Shown here piece by piece: positions 28,380 to 36,987 of a stretch of 64,000 bases of DNA. A program made the position numbers and the translations under genes. The notes under the pieces are model-generated. The model did not search any database, was not told where the DNA came from, and saw only the letters and a list, made by a program, of their open reading frames with translations. The DNA comes from Veillonella agrestimuris (GTDB taxonomy: Bacteria > Bacillota > Negativicutes > Veillonellales > Veillonellaceae). Each line of letters starts with the position of its first letter. Position 1 is the first letter of the stretch. The DNA is taken from contig NZ_CALPCS010000007.1 of assembly GCF_943193065.1 (NCBI RefSeq), forward strand, positions 1-64,000, given 5' to 3'.

Positions 28380-30416
28380 TTATAGTCGTCGAATATGGAC
28401 TTGCACATCATAGAACGTACTGCCCCATCCTTCATCAGTAGGACGGCTCGCAGTGAGGGCGTTGATAGCCACATGAGGATCGCTACTTTGCCGTTGCCAC
28501 CACAAACCGAGGGAGACTATAGTTCCACGCCGAACCGCTTCATCTCTATAAGCTCTAATTTGAACTGTGCCTCGCTCATTATAAATTTCTACTAAATCGC
28601 CATCATTGATGCCGCATTGGTCTGCATCTAACGGATTGATTTGCAATTTCATCGGTTCTGGATCATCATATTCCAGTTCACAAAAACTAGAATCTAATAT
28701 GCGAATATCATTGCCATTAATGAGCCAGAACGGCGCATCATCACCATAAGGTTCTAGATAGTTAATTAAAGGGATGCGCTCTCTTGGATTGAAAATTTCG
28801 ATTTTCCCAGACGGCGTTTTAAATTCCAATTTATGATTCTCTGGCAATCTAATTTCTACTGGTTCCCCTGCTAGCAATAGGTCCTCTTCCTCTTTTGAAA
28901 GTCCTGGAGCATCCTTGACGATAGCCTGAATATGGTCTACTTCTGACATCTTAAAAAATGGATCATCTAAACCCATTCTTTCAGCCAAAGCGGCTATAAC
29001 ATGCCAATTCGATTTCGATTCCCCTATAGGATCTATGAGCTGATAAGCAACGCCTAGCGAATAATGTCCATAAGGATTATATATATCATTATGCTCTACC
29101 GACGAAGTAGCGGGCAAAATAATATCGGCGTAGTTACAAGTGTCCGTAAAGAAGCGTTCATGGACTGTAACAAAGAGATCATCTCGCATCAACCCTTGAC
29201 GTACTAAATTTTGGTTAGGTGCTGTAATGGCAGGATTGGTGGAATAAATATAGATACTGTGGATAGGCGTTGCATTAGGAGCCGTTTCTAATCCATGTTC
29301 ATATAATGCATTAGGATTCGTTAAAAGATCCCCCAATAAAATCATAGGCATCACACGCGGCGCCGGTACAGGATTGTCAGGATTTTGCATATGTTCTTTA
29401 TGAATAAACTCTCCTGTTCTAGCACTCGATTGGAGTCCTCCACCGAGATGTTGCCAAGCCCCTACAACAGCAGGCAAGCTATTAATACATCTACAGTTCA
29501 TCGACCCATTACCATATCGCGACAATCCACTGCCAAGACGAATAAAAGGCGCCTTCGCTGTACCGTAAGCAATTGCCAATTCTCTCAGCTGCTCAACAGG
29601 AACGCCACAAATATGAGCCACTCGTTCCGGTGGAAATTGAGGTAAGACTTGCTCCACTAATTCGTCGTAACCTTGTACATATTGATCAATAAAAGCTCTA
29701 TCATGAAGACTTTCTCGATGGATAATATGCATCAAGCCTAATGCTAAGGCCCCATCTGTACCTGGTTTTACGTACATGTGATGATGAGCTTGGTCAAAAG
29801 TATAAGTTTTATGAGTATCTATAATCCAAACTTGGGCTCCATTTTTCTTTGCCTTATTAATGTCGTGCAATATGTGGACATTGGTAGCCGTCGCATTGAT
29901 GCCCCAAAGGATAATAAAATCACTGTGCTGCGCTTCTTGCGGCTTCATAGCGATTGTGGAACCGTATACAGATTTGAAAGCCGCCTGTTTAGCAGTCGCA
30001 CAAATGCCGCCATCTTGATCAGTAGCGCCAAGACAGCGGAAAAAATAGTCTCCTGCTGCACCTTGTACATTTCCCATGGTACCTGCAAAGGAATACCGCA
30101 GGATGCTTTCTCCACCATAATTGGCAAGAGTTTTCTTAAAATTTTGAGCCACAGCATCAAGAGCTTCGTCCCAAGAAATCGGCACGAACTCACTAGGACC
30201 AATGCCTTTTTTGCCAACCCGCTTCAACGGCGTCGTCAACCGCTCTGGCGAGTGGATCGTTCGCTCATAGTGTGCCATTTTGGGACACAATGTGCCCCTT
30301 GTAAAAGCATGCTTTTTATTCCCTCTCACACTGATGACTTTATTATTTTCTACCCTAACGATAAGCCCACAAGCGTCGGGGCAATCGTAGGGACATACAC
30401 TATTATGTTCTGCCAT
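28380..30416 (-). CDS. Molybdopterin-dependent oxidoreductase, DMSO-reductase family (YyaE-like)
   Basis: This 678-residue cytoplasmic enzyme lacks a Tat signal. The N-terminal Cys cluster (CPYDCPDAC then CPKM) should hold a [4Fe-4S] centre. Bis-MGD-binding blocks follow (RYSFAGTMGNVQG, GGICATAKQ, IDTHKTYT, LPATSSVEHNDIYN), with the C-terminal cofactor-binding barrel (VEIYNERGTVQIRA). It resembles stand-alone Bacillus YyaE-type proteins. No electron-transfer or membrane subunit and no molybdenum cofactor gene is adjacent, so the physiological reaction is unknown. The ATG at 30416 is favoured because AGAGGA precedes it. Confidence 0.85.
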   Translation of the reverse strand: MAEHNSVCPYDCPDACGLIVRVENNKVISVRGNKKHAFTRGTLCPKMAHYERTIHSPERLTTPLKRVGKKGIGPSEFVPISWDEALDAVAQNFKKTLANYGGESILRYSFAGTMGNVQGAAGDYFFRCLGATDQDGGICATAKQAAFKSVYGSTIAMKPQEAQHSDFIILWGINATATNVHILHDINKAKKNGAQVWIIDTHKTYTFDQAHHHMYVKPGTDGALALGLMHIIHRESLHDRAFIDQYVQGYDELVEQVLPQFPPERVAHICGVPVEQLRELAIAYGTAKAPFIRLGSGLSRYGNGSMNCRCINSLPAVVGAWQHLGGGLQSSARTGEFIHKEHMQNPDNPVPAPRVMPMILLGDLLTNPNALYEHGLETAPNATPIHSIYIYSTNPAITAPNQNLVRQGLMRDDLFVTVHERFFTDTCNYADIILPATSSVEHNDIYNPYGHYSLGVAYQLIDPIGESKSNWHVIAALAERMGLDDPFFKMSEVDHIQAIVKDAPGLSKEEEDLLLAGEPVEIRLPENHKLEFKTPSGKIEIFNPRERIPLINYLEPYGDDAPFWLINGNDIRILDSSFCELEYDDPEPMKLQINPLDADQCGINDGDLVEIYNERGTVQIRAYRDEAVRRGTIVSLGLWWQRQSSDPHVAINALTASRPTDEGWGSTFYDVQVHIRRL

Positions 30417-30977
30417 ACACACACCATCCTCTCTATTTAGAACTACCTCTTCTATGTCTATCATATACTTTTTTGTCTACTCCGCCAATGTATCTCTACA
30501 TTTCTATGAGACAATATATTGAATAAATGTTAAGGCTTATTTGTATATCAATTCATTTGTTATAACTTTTATAAATTTGTTTTTCATCTGTTATCACTTT
30601 TTTGAATATATACTCTTTAAATGTGCCAATAATATCGATAGATTTCGGTACTTATCTGTATTCTTTATGGGTCAATTTTTATAATAAGCAATCAAAAATT
30701 CACCTTATTTTCCAAAAATGCTATGCATGCATTACATAAATGCATAATGATTAATTTTTAGATATTTTCTACAGTTTCACCACTTTTTTATAATTTAATC
30801 ACCCTTCCCTATATATAGTTATGCATATTAAGTAATGTATTTCATTATGTAAAACTATTCAATATTTCTATATTCTATGCTATACTGACAGTGTCATTTG
30901 AGAGGTATAGAACTCCTTATGCGATGGATATGGAGTGGCTATATCTAGTACATTTTTTCTGAAAAGAGGTTTTAACA
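30417..30977. promoter_or_regulatory. Divergent intergenic region with ldh2 promoter
   Basis: About 560 AT-rich bp separate the divergent oxidoreductase and dehydrogenase genes, with no open frame of note. A plausible plus-strand promoter is TTCAAT (30858-30863), 17 bp, TATACT (30881-30886). It is immediately followed by the small palindrome TGACAGTGTCA (30886-30896), a possible operator at the start site. The TGCAT repeats near 30720-30750 have no clear meaning. Confidence 0.45.
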
Positions 30978-32117
30978 ATGGCAGAAGCAAAAAACACAGT
31001 GCTATTCCCTTATGAAACACTAAAAAAACTTTGCATGGACGCATTCCAAAAATTCGGTTTCTCCGAAAAAGAAGCAGACATCATCCAAGACGTGCTTTTG
31101 ACTTCCGACTTATTCGGTATTCAAAGCCATGGTATGCAACGTATGGTTCGTTACCATAAAGGTATCGAAAATGGCTTGATTAAAATCGATGCAAAACCAG
31201 AAATTGTACATGAAACTCCAGTATCCGCTGTTATCGAAGGTAACGACGGCATGGGCCAAGTACTAGGCTACCAAGCTATGGAAATGGCTATCGAAAAAGC
31301 TAAAAAAACTGGCGTTGGTATCGTATCTGTGCGTAACTCCAACCACTACGGTATCGCTGGCTACTACGCAAAAATGGCTTCCGACCAAGGTTTAATCGGC
31401 TTCTCTTGTACAAACTCCGAAGCAATCATGGTTCCTACATATGCTCGTCAAGCTATGCTTGGTTCCAACCCAATCGCTTGGACAGTACCTGCTGATCCTG
31501 TAGATTTCTTCTTCGATTGCTCCACTACAGTAGTAACTCGTGGTAAATTGGAAATGTACAACAAAATGGCTAAAGCTACTCCAGATGGCTGGGCTGTAAA
31601 CAAAGACGGCGTTCCTTCTACAGATGCAGCAGAAGTTCTTGGCAATATCTCTCGTCATGAAGGTGGCGGTATCCTTCCTTTAGGTGGTGCTACAGAAGTT
31701 CTTGGCGGCCACAAAGGTTACGGTAACGGCATGATCGCTGAGTTATTCTCCTCCATCTTGTCTCAAGGTGGCACTTCCAACAAATGTATGGTTGGTGGTC
31801 GTTCTAACATCTGTCATGGTTTCATGGCTATCGACCCAGCTGCTTTCGGTGACCCAGCTGCTATCAAAGCTCACTTCTCTCAATTCTTAAAAGAATTACG
31901 TGAAGCTCCAAAAGCTGAAGGTCAAGACCGTATCTATACTCACGGTGAAAAAGAATTTGAATCTGTTGCAAAAGTTAAAGCAGAAGGTATCCCTGTACTT
32001 AACGGTACAATGGTAGAAGTTCTTGAGCTTTGCGAAGCGTTAGGATTAGACTTCTCCTCTTACTTCGGCGATTACAGACCTGAAGCACCAGCTAACATGT
32101 TCAAAGGTAACTACTAA
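30978..32117 (+). CDS. Ldh2/malate-lactate dehydrogenase family oxidoreductase
   Basis: This is a 379-residue member of the Ldh2/MDH2 family, whose fold is unrelated to classical LDH/MDH. Family blocks are QSHGMQRMVRYH, VRNSNHYGIAGYYAKMA (catalytic His), GSNPIAW and the later GGHKGYGNGMIAE. The family includes malate, lactate, ureidoglycolate and sulfolactate dehydrogenases, so sequence alone does not fix the substrate. The L-lactate permease 286 bp downstream argues for lactate/malate. Veillonella is known for a malate-lactate transhydrogenase, and this is a good candidate gene. Its codon choice looks strongly biased, which fits high expression. Confidence 0.85.
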   Translation: MAEAKNTVLFPYETLKKLCMDAFQKFGFSEKEADIIQDVLLTSDLFGIQSHGMQRMVRYHKGIENGLIKIDAKPEIVHETPVSAVIEGNDGMGQVLGYQAMEMAIEKAKKTGVGIVSVRNSNHYGIAGYYAKMASDQGLIGFSCTNSEAIMVPTYARQAMLGSNPIAWTVPADPVDFFFDCSTTVVTRGKLEMYNKMAKATPDGWAVNKDGVPSTDAAEVLGNISRHEGGGILPLGGATEVLGGHKGYGNGMIAELFSSILSQGGTSNKCMVGGRSNICHGFMAIDPAAFGDPAAIKAHFSQFLKELREAPKAEGQDRIYTHGEKEFESVAKVKAEGIPVLNGTMVEVLELCEALGLDFSSYFGDYRPEAPANMFKGNY

Positions 32118-32165
32118 TACCTGCCATCATAAAAATGGCTTAACTAGGACATGTAGTTAGCAAAG

Positions 32166-32200
32166 GAAAGGACATAAACTGGGTTTATGTCCCTTTTCTT
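32166..32200 (+). terminator. Intrinsic terminator of the ldh2-family gene
   Basis: The perfect 10-bp stem GGACATAAAC/GTTTATGTCC with loop TGG is followed by CTTTTCTT on the plus strand. It separates ldh2 from lctP, so lctP must have its own promoter in the 32200-32400 stretch. A second small stem, CGATGT/ACATCG, lies at 32213-32232. Confidence 0.85.
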
Positions 32201-32403
32201 GCTTTTATCCTCGATGTAAAAAACATCGACTTCCATTATCACATGTATGATATGTCTATATGTTATTTTTATTTAAATGTTGTATTATTTAACTTTTCAA
32301 TTTCATAAAATAGCAATAAACTCATCAAAACTGTTGATTGGGGAGCTGCCTCGTCCTAGGCGCTATATAAAAGTTTATATTTAACGAAAGGATGATTCCT
32401 CAA

Positions 32404-34038
32404 ATGAGTGCCTTAACAGTACTTTTAGCCCTTGCGCCAATCATCTGGCTTATTGTGGCTCTAGCAATTTTAAAACTACCTGCATGGAAGGCTACTTCCG
32501 TAGCAGCAATTGGCTCTTTTATTATTGCCATTACCTATTTCCAAGCGGATCCAATGATTATGGTATCTGGTGCCCTTGAAGGTGCGGCTCTAGCAATTTG
32601 GCCAATTCTTTTGGTTATTACTGCAGCTATCTTCGTATACAACCTTGTGGTTCATACGAAAGCTATGGAAACAATCAAAACCATGTTATCTTCTGTAACT
32701 AGCGATATGCGCGTACTTGCATTATTACTTGCATGGGGCTTTGGTGCTTTCATGGAAGGTATGGCTGGTTTCGGTACTGCTGTTGCCATACCGGCAGCAA
32801 TGATGGTAGCCGTTGGTTTTAACCCATTAAAATCTATTATAGCCTGCTTAGTAGCAAACTCCGTTCCTACTACATTCGGTTCCATCGGTATTCCTGCTAC
32901 AACGCTAGCATCCTTAACTGGCCTCGACCCAGTTCACCTTGGTACATTCATTTCTGTTCAATTGTTCTTATTAAACGTAATCGCACCGTTCTTCGTAGTT
33001 ATGATCATTGGCGGCGGTTTTAAAGCTTTAAAAGGTGTATTCCTTGTAACACTATTATCCGGTCTTGCTCTTGCAGTACCAGAAGTATTGATCAACAAGT
33101 TTGTTGGTCCTGAATTGTCTGTAATTTCTGCTTCCATCGTAATTATGGCAGTAATCGTTATTTGTGCAAAACTATTGCCTACAAACGATGCTACTTACGA
33201 AATCCAACAAGCAGAAGCACCTAAAGTATCCGCTGGTGAAGGTGTGGTTGCAGCAATGCCATTCATCTTGATTTTCATCTTATTGCTATTAACTTCTAAA
33301 TTATTCCCAGCTATTAATGGTCCTTTGGCATCTATTAAAACATCTGTGCCAATTTACCAAGGCGAAGGTGCTAAACCATATACTTTCGTTTGGATTGCTA
33401 CACCAGGCATTATGATTTTCATCGCTGGTATCTTTGGTGGCTTAACACAAAAAGCAAGCCTCGGTGAAATCTTCGGTACATTAGGTAATACAGTGAAAAA
33501 CTTAAAATTCACATACCTAACGATTATTACTGTTGTTATGACTGCTAAATTAATGACATATTCCGGTATGACTATCGAAATTGCTAATGCTTTAGTAGCC
33601 GCAACTGGCACTCTGTACCCAGCATTCTCCCCTCTAGTAGGTGCGTTAGGTGCCTTCTTAACAGGTTCTGGTACAAATGCCAACGTATTATTCGGACCAT
33701 TACAAATCGCTTCTGCACAAAGCTTAGATCCTACAAACTGGCAAGATCTTGGCTTCTGGTTAGCAGCTGTCAACTCTGGTGCAGCTGGTATTGGTAAAAT
33801 GTTATCTCCACAATCCATTGCGATTTCCATCGGTGCCGTAGGTCCTGCTTTAAAAGCATACTTTGAAACAAACAAAGACATTCCAGCTGAAGAAATGAAA
33901 AAATTAGAAGGTGAAATTGAAGCCAATGTTATTATGACAAGCGCATTCAAATACTTCTTAATCTTCATTATCATGCATGGTGCTATTGCTTACTTTGGTC
34001 AAGCTTACATTCATGACATTCACAGAATTTTCTTCTAA
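32404..34038 (+). CDS. lctP: L-lactate permease
   Basis: It imports lactate with H+, the main carbon source of Veillonella. The 544-residue protein has about 13-14 hydrophobic segments of the LctP family. Key blocks are GFGAFMEGMAGFGTAVAIPAAM (the family signature), NSVPTTFGSIGIPATTL and GAFLTGSGTNANVLFG. The second ATG (32404) is preferred because the GAAAGG site is too close to the ATG at 32392. It has its own transcription unit, bounded by terminators, next to the candidate lactate dehydrogenase. Confidence 0.95.
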   Translation: MSALTVLLALAPIIWLIVALAILKLPAWKATSVAAIGSFIIAITYFQADPMIMVSGALEGAALAIWPILLVITAAIFVYNLVVHTKAMETIKTMLSSVTSDMRVLALLLAWGFGAFMEGMAGFGTAVAIPAAMMVAVGFNPLKSIIACLVANSVPTTFGSIGIPATTLASLTGLDPVHLGTFISVQLFLLNVIAPFFVVMIIGGGFKALKGVFLVTLLSGLALAVPEVLINKFVGPELSVISASIVIMAVIVICAKLLPTNDATYEIQQAEAPKVSAGEGVVAAMPFILIFILLLLTSKLFPAINGPLASIKTSVPIYQGEGAKPYTFVWIATPGIMIFIAGIFGGLTQKASLGEIFGTLGNTVKNLKFTYLTIITVVMTAKLMTYSGMTIEIANALVAATGTLYPAFSPLVGALGAFLTGSGTNANVLFGPLQIASAQSLDPTNWQDLGFWLAAVNSGAAGIGKMLSPQSIAISIGAVGPALKAYFETNKDIPAEEMKKLEGEIEANVIMTSAFKYFLIFIIMHGAIAYFGQAYIHDIHRIFF

Positions 34039-34052
34039 AAGGAAAAATAATT

Positions 34053-34090
34053 AAAAATAGGAGCATAGATATATCTATGCTCCTATTTTT
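34053..34090. terminator. Bidirectional terminator between lctP and the SDR gene
   Basis: A perfect 19-bp palindrome (AAAAATAGGAGCATAGATA and its complement) has A5 and T5 ends. It serves lctP on the plus strand and the convergent SDR gene on the minus strand. Confidence 0.93.
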
Positions 34091-34100
34091 ATATACATTT

Positions 34101-34940
34101 TTAATTATCAATACTTTCACTTAACGCTACATAGCGATTTGCATCAGCAATAATGCTATTTACTTTATATTGTAATGCAGCCAAAGCGCTTCCACCAAGA
34201 TATAAACGAGTTGGAGGCTGCTTCATGGATGCTACTTCTAAAATAACATCCGCTACTAATGCAGGGTCTCCAGATTGATTATGGTTTAATCGATCCAAAG
34301 AGCGCATAGTTTGTGCCGCAACATGATATTCTGCAATTTGCTTTTCTGGACGTTTCATAGAGGAATTATCTAAGAAATCAGTACGTACACCGCCAGGACA
34401 GATAGATGTAACTTGAATATTAAATGGCGCCACTTCTTCACTAAGCGCTTCGCCAATCATAATAACAGCTGCTTTTGAAGCTGAATAAATACCTTGTGCA
34501 GCTCCTGTTACAGAGCCAGAAATGGATGCTAAATTAATAATATGTCCTGATTGTTGAGATCGCATATGTGGCAATACTGCTTGTGTAATAGCTAATAAGC
34601 CAAATACATTTACATCAAAATTAGCACGCACTTCATTCATAGACATTTCTTCTACAGCGCCAAGAATAGCATATCCCGCATTGTTTACGAGTACATCAAT
34701 ACGGCTGTATTTTTTCATAACCGCATCAATAGCCGCTTTAATGCTTTCTTCTGTAAAAGCCATCGATAAGGCTGTAAACTCATAATTTGTAGAACCCATA
34801 GCATCCTTTACTTGTGCTTCCAATTTTTCTGCGCTACGACTTGTTCCTACTACAGCATATCCAGCTTGCAATGCTTTAAGAACAATTTGAAATCCCATGC
34901 CTTTTGAAGCACCTGTAACGATTAACACTTTTTTATCCAT
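34101..34940 (-). CDS. Short-chain dehydrogenase/reductase
   Basis: This is a 279-residue classical SDR. The Rossmann N-terminus TGASKGMGFQ (about residues 9-18) gives the NAD(P)-binding loop. NNAGYAI is present, and the catalytic tetrad is seen as Ser in SISGS and Tyr/Lys in YSASKAA. The Arg after the first strand region suggests NADPH. The substrate is unknown; proteins of this length are often annotated as oxidoreductases of carbonyls or steroids. It is monocistronic, convergent with lctP, with AAAGGAG before the ATG. Confidence 0.88.
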   Translation of the reverse strand: MDKKVLIVTGASKGMGFQIVLKALQAGYAVVGTSRSAEKLEAQVKDAMGSTNYEFTALSMAFTEESIKAAIDAVMKKYSRIDVLVNNAGYAILGAVEEMSMNEVRANFDVNVFGLLAITQAVLPHMRSQQSGHIINLASISGSVTGAAQGIYSASKAAVIMIGEALSEEVAPFNIQVTSICPGGVRTDFLDNSSMKRPEKQIAEYHVAAQTMRSLDRLNHNQSGDPALVADVILEVASMKQPPTRLYLGGSALAALQYKVNSIIADANRYVALSESIDN

Positions 34941-35050
34941 ACAAACTCCTTTATATACAATATAGGTCTTATAAAGCCTACATAATATGCCTTATATAAT
35001 TATAAAATAATATATTTTGAGAATTATAAAATATTATATACTATTAATTA

Positions 35051-35090
35051 TAAAAAGGGTACCATGTCATATGACAGGGAACCCTTTTTA
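35051..35090 (-). terminator. Intrinsic terminator of the PepSY gene
   Basis: The outer stem AAAAAGGGT/ACCCTTTTT encloses an inner palindrome TGTCATATGACA. It is followed by T residues on the minus strand just past the stop of the PepSY-domain gene. Confidence 0.85.
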
Positions 35091-35098
35091 TTGTTTAA

Positions 35099-35380
35099 TT
35101 AGTTATCGCGTTCAACGCTCCATTTTACAAACATTACGTTTTCTGCATCAATTTCGAAATCATATTCATAACCGTTGTATCGAATTTCACCTTCATATTG
35201 AAGACGACCATTTTCATAGTCACGTTCGAATTCAGTTACATGTGCATATGTTGCACCTGGCACACGAGCTAACGCCGCATCAAGAGCAACTTGTTCATTA
35301 GATGTATACGCACTAACTACAGATGTAGCACCAATCGCCATTACAGCACCTAATACAAAGGTTTTCATAATATGTTTCAT
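35099..35380 (-). CDS. Small exported PepSY-domain protein
   Basis: The 93-residue precursor has a signal peptide (hydrophobic core about 7-20, likely cleavage after VSA). A single PepSY domain follows: ALARVPGATYAHVTEFERDYENGR, then YEGEIRYNGYEYDFEIDAENVMFVKW. The domain family is thought to inhibit proteases or bind ligands in the envelope. There is no cysteine or lipobox. AGGAGAT lies before the ATG. The promoter (35463-35492) is overlaid by a 15-bp inverted repeat, so the gene is probably tightly regulated, plausibly by an envelope-stress or two-component regulator. Confidence 0.85.
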   Translation of the reverse strand: MKHIMKTFVLGAVMAIGATSVVSAYTSNEQVALDAALARVPGATYAHVTEFERDYENGRLQYEGEIRYNGYEYDFEIDAENVMFVKWSVERDN

Positions 35381-35445
35381 AAGTATCTCCTATCTATATG
35401 TACATCATCATTAATTGCCATTCCAATTAATTCAATACATAAACT

Positions 35446-35492
35446 AAAACCAATCTATATTTATTATAATCGATATAGATTGGTTTTGTCAA
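35446..35492 (-). promoter_or_regulatory. PepSY-gene promoter overlaid by a 15-bp inverted repeat
   Basis: On the minus strand TTGACA (35487-35492), an 18-bp spacer and TATAAT (35463-35468) form a perfect-consensus promoter. A perfect inverted repeat, AAAACCAATCTATAT (35446-35460) and its complement (35473-35487), spans the spacer and the start region, with a 12-bp centre over the -10. This is a strong candidate operator. Confidence 0.75.
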
Positions 35493-35627
35493 ATTCATTT
35501 ATTCCCTAAACTTGTAACCATCTTTTCATCATGCTACAATACTACAATAACTATTATTTCTATAAAACTAGATAATATATCGAGTAATTGCCATTCTGGT
35601 CAAGTCACCTCGATGTAGGAGTACCCT

Positions 35628-36812
35628 ATGACAATAAAAAAAACCGTCCCTTTATACCTCGTTATATTTCTCGGCTTATTGACGGCTATAACACCACTAG
35701 CAACAGATTTATATTTACCAGCCTTGCCAATTATGCCGAGCGAGTTACAAACGACGACATCGCTCATTCAAATGACTATCGGTATTATGACCTTTGGGAT
35801 TGCCTTTGGTCAATTATTGGGTGGTCCATTAAGTGATAAATTTGGTAGAAAAATACCTCTCATTATCGGTAATTTGCTATGTGTCATTGCCAGTATCGCT
35901 TGTGCTTACGCACCTTCCATCGAAATTCTCCTCATTGCCCGTTTCTTCCAAGGCTTTACAGGATCTATGGGCGTCGTTATTGCCAAAGCAATCGCTCGAG
36001 ACTACGCCTCTGGCCAAGAGTTAGTGCGCCTCATGTCACTCCTTATGCTCGTCAACGGCTTAGCTCCCGTTATCGCGCCCCTTATTGGTGGTCAATTGTT
36101 ACTCTTTTCTACATGGCGTTTTATTTTCGTTATTCTGTCCATTTTCTCAGCGCTCCTCTTCATAGGCTCCCTTCTCTTTACTGAAAGCCTACCTCCAGAA
36201 AAACGGCTTCAAGGTACGCTAGCAAGCGCCTTTTCTAGTTATAGTATATTGCTGAAAGACAAAAGCTTTATGGGGCAAACCTTAGTGCAACTCTTTGCTT
36301 TTGCTGCCTTCTTCGCTTATATTACGGGCTCCTCTTTTGTGTACCAAAACATTTTCCATTTAAGCCCTCAAGAGTTCAGCTACATGTTCGGCATCAACAG
36401 TTGCGGCCTCATTTTAGCTAGTTTCATTACCTCTAAAATTAGTTCCTTTGTAAAAGTCAAAACGATTTTACACTTCAGTCTATGGCAATTAACCATCGGT
36501 TCTACCCTATTCTTACTAGCCATGATCTTTGATTGGTCCTTTATTGCTACCTCTTTAATCCTCTTCTTTACGGTATGCACCGTATCCCTCTTTGGCTCTT
36601 CTGGTTTTTCCATGGCTATGGCGAAATATGGCCACCTCGCTGGCACAACCTCTGCCATTCTCGGCTTTTCTGGCATGTTCTCAGCCGGATTTGTAGCTCC
36701 TTTAGTCGGCATTGGCGGCGAAAACACTGGTGTTCCTATGGGTATCGTCATGGTCGCCTGTGCCGCGTTAGCCCTGATTTGTTACTACATATTTATCGCC
36801 AATAACGATTAG
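35628..36812 (+). CDS. MFS drug-resistance transporter, Bcr/CflA type
   Basis: This 394-residue inner-membrane transporter has about twelve hydrophobic segments. The block TDLYLPALPIM near residues 26-36 and the motif A loop GGPLSDKFGRKIPL mark the Bcr/CflA (DHA1) subfamily of proton-driven exporters. The ARFFQGFTGSMG segment is also typical. The substrate may be bicyclomycin, sulfonamides or small peptides and cannot be told from sequence. The stop region runs into a degenerate 17-bp tandem repeat and then a terminator. Confidence 0.88.
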   Translation: MTIKKTVPLYLVIFLGLLTAITPLATDLYLPALPIMPSELQTTTSLIQMTIGIMTFGIAFGQLLGGPLSDKFGRKIPLIIGNLLCVIASIACAYAPSIEILLIARFFQGFTGSMGVVIAKAIARDYASGQELVRLMSLLMLVNGLAPVIAPLIGGQLLLFSTWRFIFVILSIFSALLFIGSLLFTESLPPEKRLQGTLASAFSSYSILLKDKSFMGQTLVQLFAFAAFFAYITGSSFVYQNIFHLSPQEFSYMFGINSCGLILASFITSKISSFVKVKTILHFSLWQLTIGSTLFLLAMIFDWSFIATSLILFFTVCTVSLFGSSGFSMAMAKYGHLAGTTSAILGFSGMFSAGFVAPLVGIGGENTGVPMGIVMVACAALALICYYIFIANND

Positions 36813-36936
36813 CTGCTAAGAACGATTTAATTGTAAAGATGGCTAAACGTTAAAGTGACTAACTTTTAAAAACGATTAGCGTTTAGAGATAACTAGATTC
36901 TAAGGACGGTTAAGTTCTAAGAACAATTGAAACAAA
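36801..36936. repeat. Degenerate 17-bp tandem repeat (about eight units)
   Basis: From the last codons of the MFS gene to 36936 the sequence can be cut into eight units of 17 bp, starting at 36801, 36818, 36835, 36852, 36869, 36886, 36903 and 36920. The loose consensus is aAgaACgaTTAagttta. Units differ at several positions, so the array is old. It contains no open frame and precedes a terminator. Confidence 0.6.
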
Positions 36937-36982
36937 ATAAAAGCTGTCATTCATAACATATATTGTGAATGACAGCTTTTAT
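36937..36982. terminator. Bidirectional terminator between the MFS and activase genes
   Basis: A 17-bp stem (ATAAAAGCTGTCATTCA and its complement), with a loop of about 12 bases, has A- and T-rich ends. It separates convergent genes. Confidence 0.88.
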
Positions 36983-36987
36983 ATATA

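Noticed and set aside
29778..30440. A 220-codon plus-strand frame antisense to the molybdopterin oxidoreductase
   Set aside because: It is a long shadow of a coding gene; its sequence has no family features and no start signal.
33354..33974. A 206-codon minus-strand frame antisense to lctP
   Set aside because: The permease is a clear match on the plus strand; the antisense frame shows low-complexity membrane-protein mirror composition only.
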